A DNA stretch of 8,224 nt, from assembly GCA_031423155.1 (NCBI GenBank), contig JANPEZ010000109.1, positions 1 through 8,224 on the forward strand. The letters run 5' to 3'. The DNA is from JANPEZ01 sp031423155. Its GTDB lineage: Bacteria; Actinomycetota; UBA4738; HRBIN12. Position numbers and translations under genes: made by a program. The notes below the pieces were generated by a model. That model saw nothing but the letters and a program-made list of their open reading frames with translations. It was not told where the DNA came from and ran no database searches. Below, piece after piece: positions 1-5,033 of the stretch (position 1 is the first letter of the stretch; each line of letters starts with the position of its first letter).

Positions 1-31
1 CACGGCGTTGGACTGGACTGCCTACGATTTC

Positions 32-66
32 TGGCTGACCGATCGCGCAGCTATCCCAGTCAGCCA
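32..66. repeat. 8-bp inverted repeat upstream of the first gene
   Basis: TGGCTGAC at 32-39 is matched by its exact reverse complement GTCAGCCA at 59-66, with 19 bases between. No T-run follows, so it does not look like an intrinsic terminator. It could be an operator or chance. Apart from this, bases 1-153 show no gene I can support: frame 1 is open from the left edge to a TAG at 97-99 and encodes nothing recognisable, and the reverse strand also meets stops. No convincing promoter was seen. Confidence 0.25.
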
Positions 67-153
67 ATCCCTTCTCATTGTCACGCGGGATTCGGCTAGC
101 GAAGAAGAGCTCGGTGTAGTCCTAGCCCCCACCTCCGCACCGGGGCCGATCCT

Positions 154-660
154 TTGGCCCCTCCTTTCTCTCCCTCCGGGCATCCCTTATCCGACGCTGA
201 GTTTCGGTCTGCTCTCGGTACGGTCTCTGACTCGCTCGATGTCTCTTACTCCTGGGACGCGGGGGAGGCTATGGGGGCGTTTCTGGAAGGGCTCAGAGAT
301 GGGCTCATCGTGGCTACGGTTTGTTCTAAGTGTGAGCGGACTTTGGTTCCTCCTCGGAAGTTCTGCGAACGGTGTTTCAGACCTACGGATAAGTGGAGCA
401 CGGTTGTGGACCGGGGGATCGTCGAGACGTTCTCGATCTGTTATGTGCGGTGGGACATGGTGGCGCTGGATCCTCCGGAGCTGCCGGCCGTGATCCGGTT
501 GGAGGGAGCATCGAGCGGAGGGTTCCTTCACAAGCTGGGAGAGGTTGCGCCGCAGGACGTTTCGATCGGTATGGCGGTCGAGGCGGTTTGGAGACCGGCG
601 GCGGAGCGCACCGGATCGATCCTGGACATCGCCTACTTCAAGCCACGGGCTCAGATCTGA
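154..660 (+). CDS. Zn-ribbon/OB-fold protein (DUF35 family), first of a tandem pair
   Basis: This is a 168-residue DUF35 protein: an N-terminal helical segment (about 32-50, YSWDAGEAMGAFLEGL), a rubredoxin-like zinc ribbon and a C-terminal OB-fold. The ribbon cysteines are C57 and C60 (CSKC) and C71 and C74 (CERC). The OB-fold part (about 83-165) has the usual ending GSILDIAYFKP. DUF35 proteins bind acyl-CoA and form complexes with thiolase-like enzymes, for example archaeal acetoacetyl-CoA thiolase/HMG-CoA synthase, BbsA with BbsB, and the ChsH2 domain with Ltp2. The partner thiolase is not in the window and may lie to the left. The TTG at 154 is the first start after an in-frame TAG at 97, with a weak GGGG about eight bases upstream. 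The ATG at 271 is preceded by GGGGGAGG but would remove the conserved YSW helix, so I prefer 154. Codons in the first half end in A/T more often than in the neighbours. The family is well supported; the exact start is not. Confidence 0.85.
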   Translation: MAPPFSPSGHPLSDAEFRSALGTVSDSLDVSYSWDAGEAMGAFLEGLRDGLIVATVCSKCERTLVPPRKFCERCFRPTDKWSTVVDRGIVETFSICYVRWDMVALDPPELPAVIRLEGASSGGFLHKLGEVAPQDVSIGMAVEAVWRPAAERTGSILDIAYFKPRAQI

Positions 661-1088
661 TGGCGCGCACCGTGGAAGGCAACATGCCGGTCTCTTACCT
701 CTACACGCCGGGCCTGGGCAACACCGCTTTCTTCGAGGCGCTGCGAGACCGAGCCGTGTTGCTCGGCTCGCGGTGCGCGGCGTGTTCGTATACGTATCTG
801 CCCGCGCGCGTCTTCTGCGAGAGGTGCTTCGCGGAACTGACGCCCGACACGAAGTGCGGTCCCGGCGGCGTCCTGGAATCGTGGACCGTGGCTCGCGCCG
901 GGATCGACGGCGAGCATCTCGCCGAGCCACGCTCCGTCGGCCTCGTCAAGGTAGACGGAGCCGACACCGTCTTGATGCATCTCCTTCTCGGACCGGTCCA
1001 GTGGGAGATCGGCACGCGCGTCGTCGTCGTCCTCAAAGATGGCCGCTCCGGTTCGATCCTCGATATCGAAGGTTTCGAACCGGCCTGA
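660..1088 (+). CDS. Zn-ribbon/OB-fold protein (DUF35 family), second of a tandem pair
   Basis: This 142-residue protein is a paralogue of the one just upstream. Zinc-ribbon cysteines are C39 and C42 (CAAC) and C53 and C56 (CERC), preceded by the helix FFEALRDRAVLLGSR and followed by an OB-fold that ends GSILDIEGFEP, nearly the same ending as the first copy. Its ATG shares one base with the upstream TGA (TGATG at 658-662), which implies translational coupling and roughly equal dosage. A second ATG at 684 is possible. The family acts as a non-catalytic acyl-CoA-binding or channelling subunit of thiolase-type complexes in the cytosol; that role is family knowledge, not shown here. The divergence between the two copies suggests two distinct subunits, perhaps a heteromer, rather than a fresh duplication. 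Confidence 0.85.
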   Translation: MARTVEGNMPVSYLYTPGLGNTAFFEALRDRAVLLGSRCAACSYTYLPARVFCERCFAELTPDTKCGPGGVLESWTVARAGIDGEHLAEPRSVGLVKVDGADTVLMHLLLGPVQWEIGTRVVVVLKDGRSGSILDIEGFEPA

Positions 1089-1091
1089 CCG

Positions 1092-1684
1092 TCAGGGCCG
1101 GAGCCAGCCGACCGTCACGACCCGGACGGGGTCGGTTATGCCTTTCAAGGTGACCTCACGAGGATCTTCGCCGTCGACGTCGATGACCCCTTCCAGGGTC
1201 TCCGCGCTGGCGAGGATCTCTCCACCGCCGGCGTGGTCCACCTCCTCACCATCGTGCTCGGCGAAGCGCTTGCGCAGGGTATCGTCGTGCCAGCGGCGCA
1301 ACCCCTGCCACGCCTCGTCGCCTATGGCCTCGATCAGCGAGGTCGATCCAACGATGTCGGTGAACATGAAGGTCCTGACCGAATACGGCGAGGGCGCCTC
1401 GCAGTTCCATCGAGGCGGCTTCCGTATCGCCGACCTCTTCATAGCACTCCGCCAGTTGGACCGCCGTCTTCGCGGCTTCGTAAGGGGCATCGATCTCGCG
1501 CCAGATCTGGGACGACTTGCGAAGCGCCGACACCGCGCCCTCACCATCGCCCCCATGGACAGTGCGATCCCCTTCGCCGCTTCGGCGCCTCGCCCAGCTC
1601 GTGGAAGGCGGCGCCGGCATGGACAGGGCTGAACTCCAGGAGCTCGGCACAGGCCTTGCGAACCTCTGCCATCCGGGCATTGTC
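1092..1684 (-). pseudogene. Remnant of a TPR regulator with C-terminal adenylate/guanylate cyclase domain
   Basis: Read on the minus strand, recognisable pieces of one protein lie in three segments. From about 1684 to 1579 a helical TPR-like piece contains MAEVRKACAELLEF. From about 1550 to 1380, in another frame, come TPR-like helices including REIDAPYEAAKTAVQLAECY and ASMELRGALAVF. From about 1382 to 1092, in a third frame, comes a class III cyclase piece with VRTFMFTDIVGSTSLIEAIG, then EEVDHAG joined directly to GEILASAETL, and the usual end PREVTLKGITDPV. Intact relatives in actinobacteria carry N-terminal ATPase/TPR parts and a full cyclase domain. Here the N-terminus is absent (the divergent acyl-CoA dehydrogenase starts at 1718), there are two frame changes (about 1550-1579 and about 1377-1384), and the cyclase core holding the second metal aspartate and the purine-contact residues is missing. 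The first metal aspartate, in FTDIVG, survives. No functional cyclase can be made. The remnant fills the gap between the second DUF35 gene and the acyl-CoA dehydrogenase. Confidence 0.8.
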
Positions 1685-1692
1685 TCGCAAGC

Positions 1693-1714
1693 CGGAGCCG
1701 GGGGGTAGGCTCCG
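1693..1714 (+). promoter_or_regulatory. Hairpin with G-rich loop just before the acyl-CoA dehydrogenase start
   Basis: CGGAGCC at 1693-1699 pairs exactly with GGCTCCG at 1708-1714, leaving an 8-base loop GGGGGGTA. The loop holds the only Shine-Dalgarno-like G-run ahead of the GTG start at 1718, and the stem ends three bases before that codon. In RNA it could influence ribosome access. The pairing is visible; a regulatory role is inference, and such stems arise by chance in GC-rich DNA. Confidence 0.35.
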
Positions 1715-1717
1715 AGC

Positions 1718-2875
1718 GTGGACTTCGAGCTGACGGCAGAGCAGTCGACCTTCCGGGGCGTGGTCCGCGATTTCGCCGCCGCGGAGGTCGCGCCCGGCGC
1801 GGCCCACCGCGACGAGAACGAGGAGTTCCCCCTCGAGGTCGTGCGCAAGATGGCCGCGCTAGGGCTCTTCGGCCTCCCCTTTCCCGAGGAGTACGGCGGC
1901 TCGGACGCTGATGCCGTCACGATGTGCATCGCCGTAGAGGAACTCGGCCGTATCGACCAGTCGGTCGCGATAACACTTGGCGCCGCGGCAGGTCTGGGCG
2001 GCGGGATGATCGCAAGGTTCGGGACCGCCGAGCAGAAGGAACGTTGGCTCGGCCCCGTGGCGCGCGGGGAGATCCTCGCATCGTTCGCGCTCACCGAGTC
2101 CGGTGGCGGGTCGGACGCAGCGGCGGCGAAGACTGCCGCTCGCCTCGACGGCCGAGACTGGGTGATCGACGGTTCGAAGGCGTTCACTACCAACTCCGGC
2201 ACACCGATCACCGGGGTCCACGTCATGGCTGCGGCTACCGAACCCGGCGCGGGAACCCACGGTCTTTCGACGTTCCTGGTGCCGGCCGACTCGCAAGGGG
2301 TCACGGTGGCCCCCGCCTACCGCAAGCTCGGGTGGCGTTCGTCGGATACACACGAGCTCTCGTTCGCCGGCGTGCGCGTGGGCGAGGAGGCGCTGCTCGG
2401 GGAACGCGGCCGGGGGTTCGCTCAATGCTTGAACGTCCTTACCGACGGGCGGATAACGGTGGCCGCGATGGCGGTCGGCCTGGCGCAGGCGTGCGTCGAC
2501 GCGAGCCTCACCTACTCGCTGGAGCGAGAGGCGTTCGGCCGCCCCATCGGCGCGAACCAGATGATCCAGGCAAAGCTCGCCGACATGCGGGTGGCGACCG
2601 AGGCGGCGCGTCTGCTCACCTACCGGGCGGCATGGCTGAAGGATCAGGGGCGCGATCATGTCGCCGAGGCCTCGATGGCCAAACTGGCGGCGAGCGAGGC
2701 CGCAGTCATGTGCGCTCGCGAAGCCGTTCAGATCCACGGCGGCGCAGGCTTCATGGAGGACCTGCCCGTCGCCCGCTTCTACCGCGACGCCAAGGTTCTG
2801 GAGATAGGCGAGGGCACCAGCGAGATCCACCGGCTCATCCTGGCTCGCGACCTCGGCCTGCCGGACACGCTCTAG
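1718..2875 (+). CDS. Acyl-CoA dehydrogenase
   Basis: This is a full-length, 385-residue FAD-dependent acyl-CoA dehydrogenase, which oxidises an acyl-CoA to the trans-2-enoyl-CoA and passes electrons to electron-transfer flavoprotein in the cytosol. The N-terminal helical domain (about 1-115) begins MDFELTAEQ. The first family signature, ALTESGGGSDAAA, is at 124-136 at the start of the beta domain. The C-terminal helical domain carries the FAD/tetramer motif QIHGGAGF at 338-345 and RDAKVLEIGEGTSEIHR at 356-372. E365 of IGEGT aligns with the catalytic base of the short/medium-chain enzymes (MCAD E376). The start is the GTG at 1718, chosen because MDFELTAEQ is the conserved beginning; a G-run at 1700-1705 serves as a weak ribosome site. 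The substrate cannot be read from sequence; short or branched chains are plausible. The next gene begins two bases after its stop and is probably co-translated. Confidence 0.95.
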   Translation: MDFELTAEQSTFRGVVRDFAAAEVAPGAAHRDENEEFPLEVVRKMAALGLFGLPFPEEYGGSDADAVTMCIAVEELGRIDQSVAITLGAAAGLGGGMIARFGTAEQKERWLGPVARGEILASFALTESGGGSDAAAAKTAARLDGRDWVIDGSKAFTTNSGTPITGVHVMAAATEPGAGTHGLSTFLVPADSQGVTVAPAYRKLGWRSSDTHELSFAGVRVGEEALLGERGRGFAQCLNVLTDGRITVAAMAVGLAQACVDASLTYSLEREAFGRPIGANQMIQAKLADMRVATEAARLLTYRAAWLKDQGRDHVAEASMAKLAASEAAVMCAREAVQIHGGAGFMEDLPVARFYRDAKVLEIGEGTSEIHRLILARDLGLPDTL

Positions 2876-2877
2876 AC

Positions 2878-3486
2878 ATGCCCGCCGGAAGATACGCCGT
2901 GTACGACGGCGCGGACGAGCCGGCTCGCGTCGGCACCGAGGAGTTCCGATGCGCGCCCGGCCCGATGGGCTGGCGATACTTCTCCGACGTTGAGACTTCC
3001 GATCCGATGCCACATCACGAGACCATCGACGTGATCGTGGACGCCGACTGGCGGCCAGTGCGCCTGCGGATCGACACGGGAGATCACGAGCTGTTCCTGC
3101 AGGCGCAGGGCGATTCCCTAGCCGGCTACAGAGACGGCGAACCGGTGGAGATCCCGTGGCACGCGGACACGCATCTGGACTACCTCTCACCCTCCTTCAA
3201 CGCAGTCACGGCACGGCGCCTGTCCGCCACAACCGAGATCGAGGTCGTCTACATAGAGCCCCATACGCTCGAGCCGGTGATAGAACGCCAGATGTACGAG
3301 CTGCAAGGCTCCGAGCAGGTGCAGGCGCCCGTCGGGGCTTTCGATGCGACCCGCTGGACATACACGTCCCTTCGGGGCGGCTGGTCGGCGGACCTGTGGG
3401 TCGCGGGCGACACCGTCGTTCGCTACGACCGGCTCTTCGAACTGGAGTGGTACGACCCCGGCGCCAGCGGCGCCATCGCCCGATAG
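2878..3486 (+). CDS. Protein of unknown function, possibly glycolipid-binding/DUF3108-like
   Basis: This 202-residue protein is not firmly recognised. It lacks a signal peptide and membrane segments and is rich in acidic residues and in alternating strand-like stretches, which suggests an antiparallel beta fold. Two stretches recall the putative glycolipid-binding family (PF06475): DYLSPSFNAVTARRL, and EVVYIEPHTLEPVIERQMYE just after it. The end (WTYTSLRGGWSADLWVAGD, then VVRYDRLFELEWYDPG) recalls DUF3108-like beta sheets. Both resemblances are from memory and weak. The ATG at 2878 lies two bases after the acyl-CoA dehydrogenase stop with no ribosome site of its own, so translation is probably coupled. 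Consistent GC-rich third positions argue that it is a real gene. Its position suggests a role in handling a lipid or acyl-CoA substrate, which is inference. It ends just before a strong hairpin. Confidence 0.75.
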   Translation: MPAGRYAVYDGADEPARVGTEEFRCAPGPMGWRYFSDVETSDPMPHHETIDVIVDADWRPVRLRIDTGDHELFLQAQGDSLAGYRDGEPVEIPWHADTHLDYLSPSFNAVTARRLSATTEIEVVYIEPHTLEPVIERQMYELQGSEQVQAPVGAFDATRWTYTSLRGGWSADLWVAGDTVVRYDRLFELEWYDPGASGAIAR

Positions 3487-3488
3487 CG

Positions 3489-3520
3489 GGTGGCGGCGGG
3501 GACGGAACCCCGCCGCCATC
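3489..3520. terminator. Bidirectional GC-rich hairpin between convergent genes
   Basis: TGGCGGCGGGG at 3491-3501 pairs perfectly with CCCCGCCGCCA at 3508-3518, giving an 11-bp stem with a 6-base loop (ACGGAA), extendable by a G-U and a G-C pair. It sits in the 46-base gap between the stops of the + gene at 3486 and the - gene at 3533, the expected site for a shared terminator. No U-tract follows on either strand, so it would be a GC-stem type common in high-GC bacteria. Confidence 0.65.
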
Positions 3521-3532
3521 GCTTGCTCCCAG

Positions 3533-4099
3533 TCAGGCCTTCAGGCGGGCCTCGATGTCCAGCTCGATGTCCACCTTCTTTCCGACGAGGAAACCACCGG
3601 TCTCGACCGCGACGTTCCAGGTGATCCCCCAGTCCTCGCGAGCGATAGTGGTCTTCGCGCTCGCGAAGATCAGCGACTCGCCTTGCGTGCCCGGACCGAA
3701 GCCCAGGTACTCGCCCCGGAATGTCACCGGCCTGGTCGTGTCCTTGATCGTGAGCTCGCCGTCCAGCTCGAAGGCCGACTCGCCCGTGATGCGCAGGCTC
3801 GTGCTGACGAAGGTCAGGTCCGGGTGGTTCTCGACGTCGAAGAAGTCGACGCCGCGCAGGTGGTTGTCGCGCATCTCCTGGTTCGTTTGGATGCTGGCGG
3901 TCTTCGCGATCGCGACGACCGAGGAGTCCTGCGGCCGGTCGGCGATCGTCACCTCACCGGAGAAGACCGTGAAGCGCCCGCGCACCTTACTGAGCAGGTG
4001 CCGGGCGACGAACTCGACCGAACTGTGACCAGGGTCGATCTCGTAGGTTCCGGCGGGCGGAAGAGCTATGCCCTGCAGTTCCTCTGCGGCCTGTGCCAT
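3533..4099 (-). CDS. YceI family protein (lipocalin-like, isoprenoid/lipid binding)
   Basis: This is a 188-residue YceI-domain protein covering nearly the whole chain (about 14-186). Family hallmarks are the opening GTYEIDPGHSSVEFVARHLL at 17-36, the loop RDNHLRGVDFFDVENHPDL at 77-95, TFRGEY at 126-131 and the ending VGKKVDIELDIEA. YceI proteins form an extended beta-barrel that binds long isoprenoid or amide lipids in known structures. Many proteobacterial members are periplasmic, but this one has no signal peptide, so it is probably cytosolic, as is common in actinobacteria. The ATG at 4099 is supported by a strong ribosome site, AGAGGAGG, eight bases upstream. It is divergent from an HxlR-type regulator, a likely controller, and convergent with the gene ending at 3486. 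Confidence 0.93.
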   Translation of the reverse strand: MAQAAEELQGIALPPAGTYEIDPGHSSVEFVARHLLSKVRGRFTVFSGEVTIADRPQDSSVVAIAKTASIQTNQEMRDNHLRGVDFFDVENHPDLTFVSTSLRITGESAFELDGELTIKDTTRPVTFRGEYLGFGPGTQGESLIFASAKTTIAREDWGITWNVAVETGGFLVGKKVDIELDIEARLKA

Positions 4100-4107
4100 C
4101 TCGGTTG

Positions 4108-4115
4108 CCTCCTCT
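4108..4115 (-). promoter_or_regulatory. Strong Shine-Dalgarno of the yceI-like gene
   Basis: Read on the minus strand this is AGAGGAGG, eight bases before the ATG at 4099. It is the clearest ribosome site in the window, fixes the start of the YceI protein and suggests high expression. Confidence 0.8.
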
Positions 4116-4162
4116 AGCTTCTGGACCCCGCGCCTTTCGCGGTGTTCCTTCAGGCACTAACC

Positions 4163-4210
4163 GAGCCAGAGTGACTCATTATTCCTGAGTGTCGGAAATA
4201 TCCTTGGCTC
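4163..4210. promoter_or_regulatory. Divergent control region with inverted repeats (candidate HxlR operator)
   Basis: The 131-base gap between the divergent yceI-like and HxlR genes is more AT-rich than its surroundings. It contains ACTCA at 4174-4178 against TGAGT at 4186-4190 (7-base spacer) and an outer pair GAGCCA at 4163-4168 against TGGCTC at 4205-4210. HxlR-type dimers typically bind dyad sites in such divergent promoters and often regulate both genes. The two dyads are not concentric, so only one may be real. No clear -35/-10 pair could be assigned on either strand. Confidence 0.4.
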
Positions 4211-4230
4211 TCAACCGTTTGGAACCTAAG

Positions 4231-4572
4231 ATGACTCCCATGGAAGAAGAACCCATCTGCACCCACTTCCAGCAGGCCGCCGAGTTGGTCGGCAAGCGAT
4301 GGAACCCTCAAGTGATCCATGCCTTGCGGTCGGGAGCCTCGCGCTTCTCGGACGTGCGCGACGCCATCCCCGCTCTTTCGGACCACGTTCTGTCTCAGCG
4401 ATTCAAGGAACTGGAGGCTGCCGGTGTTGTCCGCAGGACCGTGACCCCATCCACCCCGGTCTGCATCACATACGGACTGACCGAGCGCGGGGAGGGTCTG
4501 GCCGACGTGATGGCCGAACTGGCAGCATGGGCGGAGCGCTGGAAAGGCAAACCGGCTAAGGCAGCTCGGTAG
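4231..4572 (+). CDS. HxlR-type winged helix-turn-helix transcriptional regulator
   Basis: This is a 113-residue single-domain HxlR (MarR-like winged helix) protein. The family pattern is clear: an N-terminal Cys followed by AAELVGKRW at 16-24, then VIHALRSGASRFSDVRDAIP, the recognition region ALSDHVLSQRFKELEAAGVV at 48-67, and the wing ending YGLTERGEGL. C10 is in the place of the conserved cysteine that senses quinones or reactive electrophiles in YodB- and HypR-like members, so redox or electrophile sensing is possible; a second cysteine is at 78. The start chosen is the ATG at 4231, seven bases after a GGA. An upstream in-frame GTG at 4189 would run through the inverted repeat and adds non-family residues; the ATG at 4240 has no ribosome site. 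It is divergent from the YceI gene, its likely target, and its last 17 bases overlap the end of the convergent VOC gene. Confidence 0.92.
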   Translation: MTPMEEEPICTHFQQAAELVGKRWNPQVIHALRSGASRFSDVRDAIPALSDHVLSQRFKELEAAGVVRRTVTPSTPVCITYGLTERGEGLADVMAELAAWAERWKGKPAKAAR

Positions 4573-4984
4573 CGCCTTCCGTCTGCAGCGTGAAGAGGTT
4601 GCCCTCGGGATCTTCGATCTCTGCCCAGGTCTCGATATACGGACCGAGGCGATCCTGCATCCAGCGCACGTTCTTGGCCCCAAGGGAAGTGAGCCTTTCG
4701 ACCTCGACCTCGGCATCGTCGACCGTGATGTCGAAGTGCATCCGGCGGTTGGGCCCTCGTTCGGGAGTGTCTACACGTTGGAAGTACAGGCGCGGCTCCA
4801 GTCCCTCGGGATCTACGAGCATGACCGCTTCCTCCAGGGCTTCGGCACCTTGCTCTCGCTCAAGCAACTCGACCGTCCACCTGGAGGGCTCCTCGACCAT
4901 CCATCCGAGCACTTCCGACCAGAAAGCAGCAAGCCGGAGGGGATCTGCGCACTCGATGGTTACGTTGCGGACGTAAGGCTTCAT
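4556..4984 (-). CDS. VOC superfamily protein (Glyoxalase_6-like)
   Basis: This is a 142-residue protein of the vicinal oxygen chelate fold, with two beta-alpha-beta-beta-beta modules. The first begins VTIECADPLRLAAFWSEVLG at 8-27 and the second begins MHFDITVDDAEVEVERLTSL at 82-101. It ends with the typical EIEDPEGNLFTLQ at 122-134. Actinobacteria carry many such proteins; members range from glyoxalase- and dioxygenase-like enzymes to metal-free antibiotic-binding proteins. H83 and E122 are near usual metal-ligand places, but the full set is not certain, so I give no reaction. The ATG at 4984 has no good ribosome site. The gene lies 46 bases downstream of the reductase on the same strand and may be the last member of that operon. 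Its 3' end overlaps the HxlR gene by 17 bases, tail to tail. Confidence 0.88.
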   Translation of the reverse strand: MKPYVRNVTIECADPLRLAAFWSEVLGWMVEEPSRWTVELLEREQGAEALEEAVMLVDPEGLEPRLYFQRVDTPERGPNRRMHFDITVDDAEVEVERLTSLGAKNVRWMQDRLGPYIETWAEIEDPEGNLFTLQTEGATELP

Positions 4985-5021
4985 GCTTGCGGAGAAACTA
5001 CACGGTCGAGGGTCGCTCTCG

Positions 5022-5033
5022 TAACGGCCGTTA
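5022..5033. repeat. 12-bp perfect palindrome at the reductase stop codon
   Basis: TAACGGCCGTTA is self-complementary over all 12 bases. Its right end contains the minus-strand TAA stop of the reductase, and it lies in the 46-base gap ahead of the VOC gene. It has no loop, so it is a poor terminator. It could be a dimeric protein-binding site or chance. Confidence 0.3.

Noticed and set aside
8..493. Open + frame in a second register over the left edge and first DUF35 gene
   Set aside because: It has no recognisable motif and overlaps the zinc-ribbon coding sequence, which has clear family residues in the other frame.
1092..1556. Possible intact small cyclase-like protein of 154 residues
   Set aside because: The first third is a frame-shifted copy of the TPR region and the cyclase core is deleted, so it is better read as the tail of a pseudogene.
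1246..2304. Minus-strand open frame of 352 codons that includes the TPR piece
   Set aside because: Only the segment around 1380-1550 resembles a protein family. The rest is antisense to the dehydrogenase, so it is part of the pseudogene and not an intact gene.
1924..2877. Open + frame upstream of, and continuous with, the 2878-3486 gene
   Set aside because: This part is the shifted frame of the acyl-CoA dehydrogenase and encodes Arg/Gly-rich nonsense; real coding begins at the ATG at 2878.
1859..3190. Long minus-strand open frame of about 443 codons
   Set aside because: It runs antisense through the intact acyl-CoA dehydrogenase and the next gene. Its product is Arg/Ala/Pro-rich without motifs, as expected for a high-GC shadow frame.
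4128..4142. Small hairpin CCGCG/CGCGG in the leader of the yceI-like gene
   Set aside because: The stem is only five base pairs, easily arises by chance in this GC content, and lies too far from the ribosome site to suggest control.
4150..4716. Minus-strand open frame across the HxlR gene
   Set aside because: It is antisense to a well-supported HxlR protein; the product has no family features and would span the divergent promoter.
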